Below are positions 43,719 to 52,979 of a DNA stretch of 64,000 bases, one piece after another. Source of the stretch: an uncultured Neomegalonema sp. Lineage in GTDB: Bacteria > Pseudomonadota > Alphaproteobacteria > Rhodobacterales > Rhodobacteraceae. The notes beneath the pieces are model-generated. The model had not been told where the DNA came from. It saw only the letters and a list, made by a program, of their open reading frames with translations, and searched no databases. Numbering within the stretch: position 1 is the stretch's first letter; each line of letters opens with the position of its first letter. The stretch spans positions 1 through 64,000 of the forward strand of contig CALKBI010000012.1 of the NCBI GenBank assembly GCA_937990185.1, read 5' to 3'. Position numbers and translations under genes: made by a program.

Positions 43719-44822
43719 TTAAACCGCGCCTTCCGACATGACCGCGAGAATTCGCGAGTCGCCGGACAAGCCAAGCGCCGTTCGATCCGCGTCACGGCAC
43801 GTTATCAATGCTGCCAATCCCGCTGCACCGGAGGGCGAGCTTTCCAAGCTTATCTCGGCGAGTCGCGCAACCGCCGAACTCGCCTCGTCATCAGACAGAG
43901 TTACGAACGCATCGGCCTCTCTTGCTAAGTATTCAAGCGCCACATGCGAGGGGTCTTTGCAATCGAGCCGTCCCATATTCGAAACCGGTCCCGGCGCTGT
44001 GACTGGCCCCCCAGCCTGCACGCCCTCCAGCAAACAAGCCGCCGCATCAGGTTCGACAACGATAATTTTGGGATCGCTCCCCCATGCTTCGCGCAAAGTA
44101 GCCGCGACCGCCGATGCCATGCCGCCAACCCCCGCCTGCAAGAAAATATGCGTAGGGGCTTCCATGGCTTCAACCGTTTCAGCCGCGAGAACCGTATAAC
44201 CCTCCAGCACCGTCAAAGCCGGATCGACATACCCCGGCCACGTGGAATCTGAGATCAGCAGACCTTCGCTACGCCCGGCCTGCTCCGCCGCCGCCATGCT
44301 TTCTTCATAAATTTCGCCAGCTCGAACGACCGTCGCGCCAATGCCTCTCAAACGCTCGGCGAAGCCTTCCGGCACAGAGTCGCTGAGATAGACGCTCGCT
44401 TTCACGCCGAAAACCCGTGCTCCAGCAGCCACCGACAAGCCGTGATTACCTGCACTGGCGCATAATACGTGCAAATCACTGACGGCGGACTTTACCGCAT
44501 CCGAGGTCAATTCACTTGCTGCAACCGAGCGTCCGAGCGCGGCCTCTGCCGCTTCCTTGACAGCACAGGCAACTGCATACGCGCCGCCAAGCGCCTTAAA
44601 GCTGCCCAGCCCCATGCGTTGCCGTTCATCCTTGATACGAATACTCGCCACGCCTAGCGCTTCCGCCAAATCGGTGCGATCCAACAACGGCGTTTCAGCG
44701 TGAACCGGACAAGCTGACAACATCGCCCGCACAGGGTCAGCCACCGTGCGAAGAACACCGCGCGCCATCTCGACATCGGGCGACAGACCAGTCCCGCGCA
44801 GCGGATTCGAAACGATTCTCAT
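43719..44822 (-). CDS. Diaminopropionate ammonia-lyase-like PLP enzyme
   Basis: A 367-residue fold-type II PLP enzyme. The PLP Lys is in IKDERQRMGLGSFKALGGAYA, a pattern like that of diaminopropionate ammonia-lyase (KDE..FGL..FK.LGGAYA) more than threonine dehydratase. CASAGNHGLSVAAGARVFG and AGVGGMASAVAATL are the phosphate-binding loops. It would eliminate ammonia from 2,3-diaminopropionate or a similar beta-substituted amino acid. It is somewhat shorter than the usual 400 residues. It lies 12 bp downstream of gloB on the same strand. Confidence 0.75.
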   Translation of the reverse strand: MRIVSNPLRGTGLSPDVEMARGVLRTVADPVRAMLSACPVHAETPLLDRTDLAEALGVASIRIKDERQRMGLGSFKALGGAYAVACAVKEAAEAALGRSVAASELTSDAVKSAVSDLHVLCASAGNHGLSVAAGARVFGVKASVYLSDSVPEGFAERLRGIGATVVRAGEIYEESMAAAEQAGRSEGLLISDSTWPGYVDPALTVLEGYTVLAAETVEAMEAPTHIFLQAGVGGMASAVAATLREAWGSDPKIIVVEPDAAACLLEGVQAGGPVTAPGPVSNMGRLDCKDPSHVALEYLAREADAFVTLSDDEASSAVARLAEISLESSPSGAAGLAALITCRDADRTALGLSGDSRILAVMSEGAV

Positions 44823-44834
44823 AAAAGATTATCT

Positions 44835-45641
44835 CTACTTATTATCTTTGCGCCGACGCACTTCAGCAAAAACAGTCGGAGCATCCGCGCCCACCAGACC
44901 AACCGAACGTGCCACCGCCGCAGTATCCGCGCGAATAAAGGGGTTGGTCTTTTTCTCCACGCCAAGCAACGAAGGAGCCGTATATCCGCCCTTTTTCAGC
45001 GTTTCCGTTACCTCGGCAATACGAGCCAGCAATTCAGGATTATCCGGCTCTATATCGAGGGAAAAATCACCGTTTGCCGCTGTGTACTCATGACCAAAGA
45101 AAACCGTTGTATCATCGGGCAAAGCCTTCAACGCCGCCAATGATCCCCACATCTGCAATGCCGTACCCTCGAACAAACGGCCACAGCCCATCGCAAACAG
45201 AGTATCACCGCTGAAGAGAACCTTTGGCCCCGGCATGTGATAAACGATGTGGCCAACAGTATGCCCCGGCGTATCGAAGATATCGACGCTATGATCCCCA
45301 AATCGCCAAGGCTGGCCTGCTGTTACTTCAATATCGAGCTTTGGCAACCTCGCTGCATCCGCTCTCGCGCCAACAACTTTAACATTGCCGCGCGCGCGCA
45401 GCTTTTCGACACCTTCGACATGATCACCGTGATGGTGAGTCAGCAGGATGTGGGTCAAATCCCATCCTAAATAATCAAGCGCCGATTCGATTTGCGCAGC
45501 CTCGGGCGCATCAATCGCAGCAACCAAACCGCTGTCTTTGTCTCGCGCCAAATATCCGTAATTGTCCGACCGGCAAGGAAAAGTCGCTATATCGAGCGCA
45601 CCACATGCGGTCATTTTGATAATCTCGGCTGCATCCGCCAT
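44835..45641 (-). CDS. gloB: Hydroxyacylglutathione hydrolase (glyoxalase II)
   Basis: A 268-residue metallo-beta-lactamase-fold hydrolase. The dinuclear metal motif LLTHHHGDHVEG is intact, with further ligands in DTPGHTVGHIVYH, FSGDTLFAMGCGRLFEG and FGHEYTAAN. The GRLFEG and HEYT elements define glyoxalase II, which frees D-lactate from S-lactoylglutathione. The ATG at 45639-45641 has AGGA eight bases upstream. It is divergent from the methyltransferase gene. Confidence 0.92.
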   Translation of the reverse strand: MADAAEIIKMTACGALDIATFPCRSDNYGYLARDKDSGLVAAIDAPEAAQIESALDYLGWDLTHILLTHHHGDHVEGVEKLRARGNVKVVGARADAARLPKLDIEVTAGQPWRFGDHSVDIFDTPGHTVGHIVYHMPGPKVLFSGDTLFAMGCGRLFEGTALQMWGSLAALKALPDDTTVFFGHEYTAANGDFSLDIEPDNPELLARIAEVTETLKKGGYTAPSLLGVEKKTNPFIRADTAAVARSVGLVGADAPTVFAEVRRRKDNK

Positions 45642-45743
45642 TTTCGCGTCCTTTCGGCAGTATCGATTCTCTGCTTGATACTATTGCCTTGTACGTCCAA
45701 TTGAACAGATGATGATACCCACGCAATGCAGGAGGCGGTGCCA

Positions 45744-46508
45744 ATGCATCTCGACATCGCATCCCTCTGGGATTTTTACTACACGCACCATTTGGGTGCA
45801 GTCGCACAGCGAAATCTTCAACTGACGTTGCGTGGCATCTGGCCGGATGTAAAAGGAATGTCCGTCCTCGGATATGGGTTCACCGCACCGTTTATGCGGC
45901 CCTTTGCGAATGAAGCCGCGCGTACCCTGTGTTTTATGCCCGAAGTTCAGGGGGCCGGGGTTTGGCCGCGTGAAGGCCTCAGCGCAACTGCTCTTGTTCG
46001 CCCCGGAGAGTTACCTCTGCCGAATGGTTTTGTTGATCGATTGATTATTGCTCATGCAATCGAGGCGGAACCGCGCCTTGACGCCTTGATGGAAGAGATT
46101 TGGCGGATTCTCGCACCCGACGGGCGTGTCTTGATTATTGCCGCCAATCGAAGCGGGCTGTGGGCCAGAACGGACAATACCCCTTTCGGCATTGGCAGGC
46201 CCTATTCTGCAAGGCAACTAGACCGCCTGCTCCGTGATCACAATCTCACACCGGAAGCACATAGCGGCGCGCTTTATTTTCCACCCAGCGACCGCAGGTT
46301 TTGGCTGCGCACCTCCGCAACCGCAGAGCGCTTCGGGCGACGTGTCGACGCGCAACGCTTCGCGGGAGCTTTGCTTGTGGAGGCATCAAAACAGGTCTTT
46401 GCCTTGCCGCGAAATGGCGTAAAAGCGCGAGCAGGCGGATTGCTCGGCCCGATCAAAGGCCTCGCGCCAAAACCCGTAAAGCCGGTAGGGGCATCAAACC
46501 GCGATTGA
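45744..46508 (+). CDS. SAM-dependent methyltransferase-like protein of the tyrosine operon
   Basis: About 254 residues from the ATG at 45744, chosen because GGAGG lies eight bases upstream; the track ATG at 45726 lies ahead of that site. The protein has a class I methyltransferase fold: MSVLGYGFTAPFMRPF corresponds to motif I (though the glycine loop is weak), VDRLIIAHAIEAEPRLDALMEEIWRILAPDGRVLII is the motif IV-VI region. Such genes precede chorismate mutase in Rhodobacterales. The acceptor is unknown and the enzyme may even be inactive because the loop is poorly conserved. Confidence 0.75.
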   Translation: MHLDIASLWDFYYTHHLGAVAQRNLQLTLRGIWPDVKGMSVLGYGFTAPFMRPFANEAARTLCFMPEVQGAGVWPREGLSATALVRPGELPLPNGFVDRLIIAHAIEAEPRLDALMEEIWRILAPDGRVLIIAANRSGLWARTDNTPFGIGRPYSARQLDRLLRDHNLTPEAHSGALYFPPSDRRFWLRTSATAERFGRRVDAQRFAGALLVEASKQVFALPRNGVKARAGGLLGPIKGLAPKPVKPVGASNRD

Positions 46509-46557
46509 ATCCGCGCGCCTGCCCGCCTAAAGCTGATGGGAAGCAAGGGACGGGCCT

Positions 46558-47439
46558 ATGACCGATACAGCACTGCCAACAGCGACCGAAGAACAACGGG
46601 CGACAAATCTCTCGGAAATCCGTGTCGGAATCGATTCGGTTGATGATCAGATCCATGCCTTGCTGTTGCGCCGTGCTGAATTTGTAGAGCAAGTCGCCGC
46701 CACCAAACGCCTCGCGGATGGGACACTACCAAAGGGTGCATATCGCCCAGCCCGTGAAGCGTCGATAATGCGCCGCCTGCACGCGCAGAACCGTTCTCCC
46801 CTGCCCTTCAGCATCGTTTTTACCTGTTGGCGAGAGATCATCGGCGGATTTACAGCAATGCAAAACCCTGTTTCCATCTCGGTACAGGCTTTAACTTCCA
46901 ACGACATCCTCGACACCGCACGCGCGCATTTTGGTGCAGCGGCCCAAATCTCGCCGCGCGAAACTTTAGAGAGTGTGGTTCAAGACATCGCGCAAGACGC
47001 CGGGACAATAGGCGTGGCATCAGCCCGATTTGAAGATACGCCAGAAGATGCATGGTGGCTGGCTTGCATGGGCAACGACGCGCAATCACCTCGTGTTATC
47101 TCCGCCTTGCCCTTCTATGGAGACGAGATCACCGCATATTGCCTCAGCCATGCACCCCTAGAAGAGAGCGGCGACGATGATACGCTTATCGCCGTCCAAT
47201 TCGACACGGTTCAGAACAACGATGACATCGACAAAAGGCTAGACGGCGCGTCACTCAAAGCAGAGGTGTTGCATATCTCCGGCAATACAGCGCTAATCAA
47301 AATTGCTGGCTTTCACGTTGAACAAGATGCCCCCATGCATCAAACACTTGCCAAAGCACTCGATGTTCAAACGTCGCAAATTTCGGTTATCGGTGCTTAT
47401 CCTACTCCGATTCGCAAACTTTCCGATAAAGAGGAATGA
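46558..47439 (+). CDS. Chorismate mutase with long C-terminal domain
   Basis: A 293-residue protein. Residues about 15-110 are an AroQ-type chorismate mutase (IRVGIDSVDDQIHALLLRRAEFVEQVAATKR, then YRPAREASIMRRL), which converts chorismate to prephenate. The remaining 180 residues have a ligand-binding, prephenate-dehydratase/ACT-like feel (TIGVASARFEDTPEDAWW, ALIKIAGFHVEQD) without the usual dehydratase motifs, so this half is probably regulatory or degenerate. It starts the overlapping run chorismate mutase, hisC, tyrC. Confidence 0.82.
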   Translation: MTDTALPTATEEQRATNLSEIRVGIDSVDDQIHALLLRRAEFVEQVAATKRLADGTLPKGAYRPAREASIMRRLHAQNRSPLPFSIVFTCWREIIGGFTAMQNPVSISVQALTSNDILDTARAHFGAAAQISPRETLESVVQDIAQDAGTIGVASARFEDTPEDAWWLACMGNDAQSPRVISALPFYGDEITAYCLSHAPLEESGDDDTLIAVQFDTVQNNDDIDKRLDGASLKAEVLHISGNTALIKIAGFHVEQDAPMHQTLAKALDVQTSQISVIGAYPTPIRKLSDKEE

Positions 47440-48527
47440 GCATGACTCCAGAACCAAAACCCGGTCTCATGCGGATATCTCCCTATGTTGGCGGCAAAGC
47501 GACAGTTGCCGGAGCGAACCGGATTGTAAAACTGTCCTCGAATGAAAACCCCCACGGTGCAAGCCCGCGCGCTGTTGAGGCATTTCGTGCTGCCGGTGAT
47601 AACCTCGCTCTCTATCCTGATGGCGGTGCAGTTGCATTGACCCAAGCCATCGCGAACAGCGAGAACCTGAATGCTGACCGGATCATGGTCGGTTCGGGGT
47701 CAGACGAAATATTATCATTGCTCTGCCTCGCTTATGCCGGTCCCGGCGACGAAGTGCTGCACTCCGCGCATGGATTTCTGATGTATGCGATCTCAGCGAA
47801 AGCTGTCGGCGCTGATCCTATCGCAGCCCCGGAGAAAGATCTCCATGCCGATGTGGATGCGTTGCTAGAGGCAGCCAATGAGAAGACGAAACTCGTCTTC
47901 CTCGCGAATCCCAACAATCCAACAGGTACTTTAATCGCGGATAGTGAAATCCGGCGGCTACGCGAAGGGTTACCGCCTCAAGCCTTACTCGTTATTGATG
48001 CTGCCTACGCGGAATATGTCGAGCAGGGCGATTACGATCCCGGAGTCGCCCTCGTCGAAGAACGCGATGACGTAATCATGACGCGCACATTTTCAAAAAT
48101 TCACGGCCTCGCCGCGCTCCGCCTCGGGTGGTGCTATGGCCCGCCCGCCGTCATAGATGCCCTGCACCGCGCACGGGGACCGTTCAACACTTCCGCTCCG
48201 GCACAGGCGGCGGGAACGGCGGCGATTGAAGATACTGCATTCGTCAAGGCGACCCGCGAAGACAACGCCACAGAGCGCGCTCGTGTCACCGAAGCGCTGA
48301 CAGCGCTTGGCCTTTCCGTGACGCCTTCCCACGGCAATTTTGTGCTGGCCGAAACTGGTGAAGATGGCCCACATTCAGCAGCCAAAACAGACGAATATCT
48401 TCAAACTCGCGGCATCCTCATCCGTCGGATGGATGGGTACGGCCTGCCCGGTCATTTGCGTATTTCAATCGGAACGGCAGAAGAGAACGGGTTGCTCATT
48501 AATGCACTGCGGGAATTCTTAGCATGA
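47436..48527 (+). CDS. hisC: Histidinol-phosphate/aromatic aminotransferase
   Basis: A 363-residue class II aminotransferase. ISPYVGGKATVAGANRIVKLSSNENPHG is the typical HisC start; the PLP Lys is in RTFSKIHGLAALRLGW, with NPNNPTGTLI and VIDAAYAEYV as cofactor contacts and HLRISIGT near the C-terminus. Between chorismate mutase and tyrC it most likely also transaminates prephenate or 4-hydroxyphenylpyruvate, as HisC does in related bacteria. Both ends overlap the neighbours by four bases. Confidence 0.88.
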   Translation: MSMTPEPKPGLMRISPYVGGKATVAGANRIVKLSSNENPHGASPRAVEAFRAAGDNLALYPDGGAVALTQAIANSENLNADRIMVGSGSDEILSLLCLAYAGPGDEVLHSAHGFLMYAISAKAVGADPIAAPEKDLHADVDALLEAANEKTKLVFLANPNNPTGTLIADSEIRRLREGLPPQALLVIDAAYAEYVEQGDYDPGVALVEERDDVIMTRTFSKIHGLAALRLGWCYGPPAVIDALHRARGPFNTSAPAQAAGTAAIEDTAFVKATREDNATERARVTEALTALGLSVTPSHGNFVLAETGEDGPHSAAKTDEYLQTRGILIRRMDGYGLPGHLRISIGTAEENGLLINALREFLA

Positions 48528-49441
48528 TCCCTCGTCTCGCCCTTATTGGCCTTGGCCTAATCGGTTCATCGATTGCTCATGCGGCAAAGCGGGGCAATCT
48601 TGTCGGTGAAATTGTTGGCTATGCCCGCTCGCCCGAAACGCGCGAGACCGCGCTGGAAATCGGATTTATTGACCGAGCCTGCGACACCGCAGCAGAGGCA
48701 GCGAAAGATGCGGATATCGTGATCCTTTGCACCCCTGTCGGAACGATAGAGGCCATAACCAAAGAAATCGCGCCCTCATTAAAACAAGGGGCCATCCTGT
48801 CCGATGTCGGCTCGGTCAAAGCATCCGTTATCGCTCAGGCTCTGCCGCATCTTCCAAAAGGCGTCCATCTCGTTCCCGCTCACCCGGTTGCAGGAACCGA
48901 AAAGTCTGGTCCGACTTCCGGTTTCGCGACCCTTTTTGATAACCGTTGGTGTATCCTTACCCCCGTCCCCGGCGGTGACCCTGATGCGCTGAAAACGGTG
49001 GAAGAATTTTGGAGGGCGCTCGGCTCCAACGTCGATACGATGCCGCCCGAACATCACGACCGCGTTCTGGCTGTGACCTCGCATATCCCTCACCTGATCG
49101 CCTATACGATATGCGGAACAGCGAGCGAGTTGGAAACCGTCACCGGCTCAGAAGTCATCAAATATTCTGCCGCCGGTTTCCGCGACTTCACCCGGATTGC
49201 CGCCTCTGATCCAACGATGTGGCGCGATGTGTTTCTGCACAACAAAGACGCGACACTGGAAGTTCTGGGGCGACTGACCGAAGACATTTTCGCGCTACAA
49301 CGGGCCATCCGCAAAGGGGATGGCGAGATGTTATTCGATCAATTCACGCGGACACGCGCGATCCGGCGTAGCATCGTAGAAGCGGGACAAGATACGGACG
49401 CCGATAACTTCGGACGTGATGGCGAAAAGAAAGAGGGTTGA
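48524..49441 (+). CDS. tyrC: Prephenate/arogenate (cyclohexadienyl) dehydrogenase
   Basis: A 305-residue TyrA-family dehydrogenase. The NAD(P) loop is LIGLGLIGSSIAHAAKRG, the conserved DVGSVKASV and PAHPVAGTEKSGP contain the catalytic His, and HDRVLAVTSHIPHLIAYT is a family signature. It forms 4-hydroxyphenylpyruvate from prephenate or tyrosine from arogenate. It completes a tyrosine synthesis operon with chorismate mutase and HisC; its TGA overlaps the next start by one base. Confidence 0.92.
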   Translation: MIPRLALIGLGLIGSSIAHAAKRGNLVGEIVGYARSPETRETALEIGFIDRACDTAAEAAKDADIVILCTPVGTIEAITKEIAPSLKQGAILSDVGSVKASVIAQALPHLPKGVHLVPAHPVAGTEKSGPTSGFATLFDNRWCILTPVPGGDPDALKTVEEFWRALGSNVDTMPPEHHDRVLAVTSHIPHLIAYTICGTASELETVTGSEVIKYSAAGFRDFTRIAASDPTMWRDVFLHNKDATLEVLGRLTEDIFALQRAIRKGDGEMLFDQFTRTRAIRRSIVEAGQDTDADNFGRDGEKKEG

Positions 49442-50310
49442 TGAACAAAGTCCGCGTTGCCTCCGTTCAATTCGAGTTACAAACGCTCGAAACTGCTGAC
49501 GCATTCTATGCTCGCATTGATGATTTCACGCGCATCGCCGCTGACTACGGATGCGCGTTCATCACTTTTCCAGAATGGTTTACGCTTCCCCTTCTCAGCA
49601 TAGGTGAACGCCTTGCTCCCGCAGAGGCAATGGACGCGCTCGTAAATCATTTGCCCGAATTCAAGTCCGAGCTTGCTGAGATGGCATCCCGATACGATAT
49701 AACGATCATTGGAGGCTCTACTGCCGAGCGTACAGAGAGCGGATTTTACAACACCTGCTTTGTCTTCCTGAAAGACGGCTCGATCCATCGCCAACCGAAA
49801 ATTCACCCAACACCGGATGAAAAAGCGGTCTGGAATATCATCGGAGCATCCGAACTCGGCACAATTCCAACCGAGCACGGCCCCATTGCCGTTCAAATCT
49901 GTTACGATTCCGAATTCCCGGAACTAACCCGCAGACAAATCGATCTGGGCGCGCGCCTCTTGTTTGTCCCTTACGCCACCGATGCGAGAACAGGCCACCT
50001 CAGAGTTAAATACTGCTGCCACGCGCGAACAATAGAAAATCAGATTTACGTCGTCACCTCTGGAAACTGTGGCAGAGTTTCTGGCGTTGAAAATATCGAC
50101 ATCAGCTATGCTCAAAGCGCGATTATGACCCCCTGCGATCACCCGTTCGCACGGGATGGCATCGCAAGTGAGGCAAGCGAAAACGTTGAACAACTCATCG
50201 TCGCCGATCTTGATCTCGATCTACTCGATTGGGCGAGAGCCAAAGGCGCGGTGCAAAATGTGAATGACCGCCGCAAAGACCTTTATTCCGTTGAATGGCA
50301 AGGCTCATAA
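49441..50310 (+). CDS. Nitrilase-family carbon-nitrogen hydrolase
   Basis: About 289 residues from the ATG at 49441 (TGATG overlap with tyrC; AGAGGG lies just upstream). The catalytic triad is visible: Glu in FITFPEWFTLP, Lys in IHPTPDEKAVW and Cys in VQICYDSEFPELTR. It therefore hydrolyses an amide or nitrile in the cytoplasm. Coupling to the tyrosine operon is clear from the overlap, but the substrate is unknown; deaminated-glutathione amidase-like repair is one possibility. Confidence 0.83.
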   Translation: MNKVRVASVQFELQTLETADAFYARIDDFTRIAADYGCAFITFPEWFTLPLLSIGERLAPAEAMDALVNHLPEFKSELAEMASRYDITIIGGSTAERTESGFYNTCFVFLKDGSIHRQPKIHPTPDEKAVWNIIGASELGTIPTEHGPIAVQICYDSEFPELTRRQIDLGARLLFVPYATDARTGHLRVKYCCHARTIENQIYVVTSGNCGRVSGVENIDISYAQSAIMTPCDHPFARDGIASEASENVEQLIVADLDLDLLDWARAKGAVQNVNDRRKDLYSVEWQGS

Positions 50311-50413
50311 TTTTCATGGATAAGTCCGTTCGAACGCCACTTAAATATTTGTCACATCGCTACTCAGGCGCTCAATTCGCATAAGAGTTTGAGACGCTAA
50401 TTTGGAGATCAAA

Positions 50414-51523
50414 ATGGCCACTGCATCGAACGAGATACCAACAACGATGAACGCTTTCGTTCTGACAGAGCATGGTGATCTCAATGCTCTGAAGTTTCAT
50501 ACCGATTGGCCAGTCCCAACGCCCAACGATGATCAGGTTTTGATCAAGGTTAAAGCGTGCGGGCTAAACAACACGGACATCAACACCCGCACCGGCTGGT
50601 ACTCGAAAGCTGTGACAGAAGCCACGAGTGGCGGCGGATACGACAAGGTAGATGATGAAGATCCGACATGGGGCGGCGCACCAATCACCTTTCCTCGTAT
50701 CCAAGGCGCAGATGTTTGCGGTGAAGTCGTTGCTGTTGGAAAAAACGCTGATGCCTCACTCATTGGCAGACGTGTCCTGACGGATAATTGGTTACGCGAT
50801 TGGGCTGATCCGATGAATCGTGAGGGAACAGGGTACTTTGGCAGCGAATGTGACGGAGGTTACGCAGAATATGCCGTTCTGGATCGCCGCAATGTCGGAC
50901 CAATAGATAGCACGCTGACAGACGCAGAGCTTGCAACTTTTTCCTGCAGCTCAACGACCGCAGAGGGAATGTTGTCGCGCGCGAATGTCACCGACAAAGA
51001 CACTGTACTTGTGACAGGCGCATCTGGCGGCGTCGGCTCTGCATTGGTGCAACTCGCAAAGCGGCGCGGGGCGCGTGTTGTGGGCATGGCTTCCGAAGCA
51101 AAGCACGCCGACGTCTTAAAGCTTGGCGCAGATGTGATGCTGCCACGCTCGCCGACAAACCTGCAGTCAGCCCTAAAACAAGCCATCGGACAGGAAACAG
51201 TTACCGTTGTTGCAGATATTGTCGGCGGGCCGACCTTCCCCGATTTGGTCGAGGTATTATCACGCGGCGGGCGTTATACTTGTTCGGGTGCGATTGCCGG
51301 TCCGATGGTCGATCTCGATTTGCGAACGCTCTATCTCAACGATTTGACATTCACCGGATCAACAGTGATTGAGCCGCACATCTTTCATGATGTTGTCGGC
51401 TACATAGAGCGCGGAGAAATCAAACCGGTCCTCGCCGCGACGTATCCACTGGCAGACTTACAAAAAGCCCAGCAGGCGTTTATCGACAAAAAGCATACCG
51501 GCAACATTGTCGTAATCCCATAA
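50414..51523 (+). CDS. Zinc-independent MDR alcohol dehydrogenase/quinone reductase
   Basis: About 369 residues from the ATG at 50414 (GGAG six bases upstream; the track TTG at 50402 is not needed). The GroES-like part contains VLIKVKACGLNNTDINTRTG, and the Rossmann part has VLVTGASGGVGSALVQLAKRRGARVVG. The typical catalytic Cys/His zinc ligands are not obvious, so a quinone-oxidoreductase-like NADPH reductase is the best call. It has its own promoter after a 103-bp gap. Substrate unknown. Confidence 0.78.
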   Translation: MATASNEIPTTMNAFVLTEHGDLNALKFHTDWPVPTPNDDQVLIKVKACGLNNTDINTRTGWYSKAVTEATSGGGYDKVDDEDPTWGGAPITFPRIQGADVCGEVVAVGKNADASLIGRRVLTDNWLRDWADPMNREGTGYFGSECDGGYAEYAVLDRRNVGPIDSTLTDAELATFSCSSTTAEGMLSRANVTDKDTVLVTGASGGVGSALVQLAKRRGARVVGMASEAKHADVLKLGADVMLPRSPTNLQSALKQAIGQETVTVVADIVGGPTFPDLVEVLSRGGRYTCSGAIAGPMVDLDLRTLYLNDLTFTGSTVIEPHIFHDVVGYIERGEIKPVLAATYPLADLQKAQQAFIDKKHTGNIVVIP

Positions 51524-51543
51524 ATGCCAACCTCGTGGTTTGC

Positions 51544-51574
51544 GGTGCGATTGAGACACGGAAACAATCGCACC
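51544..51574. terminator. Ten-bp hairpin between convergent genes
   Basis: GGTGCGATTG and CAATCGCACC form a perfect 10-bp stem with an 11-base loop in the 63-bp gap between the MDR gene and the amidohydrolase gene. It has no T tract on either strand, so it may act as a bidirectional mRNA end-protector or with Rho. Confidence 0.5.
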
Positions 51575-51586
51575 ATGAACCGCGCT

Positions 51587-52837
51587 CTAACTAACAATCT
51601 GCGCTGTTTCGACAACAGCATGGAACAGGACTTCTGCCCCAGCTGTTGACCATTCTTTCGAGATATCTTCCGCTTCATTATGTGATAACCCGTCCACACA
51701 TGGACACATCACCATAGCGGTTGGATACATGCGGTTGATCCAACACGCATCATGGCCTGCACCGCTCACTATATTTCGATGAGAATGGCCAAGGCGTTCT
51801 GCGGCATTCCGCACAGCAGTTACGCAGCCTTCATCGAACTCAACCGGATCGAAACCGCCAACTTTTTCCAGCTCAACCTCAAGCCCCATCTCATCACAAA
51901 TCTTCTTTGCGCCGACCGCTAAACGTTGTTCCATATCTTCGATGGTGGCGAGGACCGGCGAGCGGAAGTCCACCGTGAAGACGACTTTGCCGGGGATCAC
52001 ATTGCGTGAGTTTGGATAAACGTCGATATGACCCGCCGCGCCCACCGCGTCTGGTTTATGCGACCACGCAATCTCATCCACGAGTTCTAAAATCCTGGCC
52101 ATTCCCAGACCGGCATTTTTCCGCATCGGCATCGGTGTGGAACCGGTATGAGAGTCTCGCCCTGTCACTGTTACTTGCGTCCAACTGAGGCCCTGTCCAT
52201 GTGTCACGACGCCAATATCGACGCCTTCAGCCTCTAATATAGGGCCTTGCTCGATATGAAGCTCAAAGAAAGCATGCATTTTACGTTCGCCGACTTCCTC
52301 TTCGCCGCGCCAGCCGATGCGTTTGAGTTCATCTCCGAATGTCAAACCCGCCGCATCTGTCTTGGAATACGCTTCGTCTTGCGTGATGATCCCAGCAAAG
52401 ACTGCCGATGCCATCATCGCTGGGGCAAAGCGCGTGCCCTCTTCGTTGGTCCAATTCACCACGGCAATCGGATGCTTGGTCTTGATATCGAGGTCATTAA
52501 GCGTTCTTACGATTTCTAATCCGCCCAAGACACCAAGCACGCCATCATAACGACCGCCGGTTGGTTGTGTATCAAGGTGCGAGCCGACCATAACCGGCAG
52601 AGCATCCGAGTCCTGACCGGGGCGAACCGCGAACATATTCCCCATCTGGTCTACACCAACAGTACAGCCTGCCTCTTCAGCCCATCGCTGAAACAACGCT
52701 CGGCCTTCGCCATCTTCGTCTGTTACCGTCTGACGGTTAGACCCTCCCGCCACGCCCGGGCCAATCTTCGCTATTTCATGAATTGTATCCCACAGGCGAT
52801 CTCCGTTGATCCGAAGGTTTTCTCCCGGTGCAGACAT
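51587..52837 (-). CDS. M20-family N-carbamoyl-amino-acid/allantoate amidohydrolase
   Basis: A 416-residue zinc amidohydrolase. VGSHLDTQPTGGRYDGVLG supplies metal-ligand His/Asp, NWTNEEGTRF the catalytic Glu pair, and SGAGHDACWINR a later His ligand, as in hydantoin-utilising L-N-carbamoylase, beta-ureidopropionase and allantoate amidohydrolase. It is divergent from a RutR-like regulator, which favours a role in reductive pyrimidine breakdown (N-carbamoyl-beta-alanine to beta-alanine), but the other two activities cannot be excluded. No dihydropyrimidinase is in the window. Confidence 0.87.
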   Translation of the reverse strand: MSAPGENLRINGDRLWDTIHEIAKIGPGVAGGSNRQTVTDEDGEGRALFQRWAEEAGCTVGVDQMGNMFAVRPGQDSDALPVMVGSHLDTQPTGGRYDGVLGVLGGLEIVRTLNDLDIKTKHPIAVVNWTNEEGTRFAPAMMASAVFAGIITQDEAYSKTDAAGLTFGDELKRIGWRGEEEVGERKMHAFFELHIEQGPILEAEGVDIGVVTHGQGLSWTQVTVTGRDSHTGSTPMPMRKNAGLGMARILELVDEIAWSHKPDAVGAAGHIDVYPNSRNVIPGKVVFTVDFRSPVLATIEDMEQRLAVGAKKICDEMGLEVELEKVGGFDPVEFDEGCVTAVRNAAERLGHSHRNIVSGAGHDACWINRMYPTAMVMCPCVDGLSHNEAEDISKEWSTAGAEVLFHAVVETAQIVS

Positions 52838-52979
52838 ATTGTTCCCCTAGGTCAATTTGACGTACGTTTCATTTTTTGAGGCTAACAGCCTCTATTTATC
52901 GAAATGCGATTATTTACTTGGCGAAAAGTTGAACTGGTCACAGAATGCTGGTCAAGCTGAAACTCGAGGCAAGGTGCGG

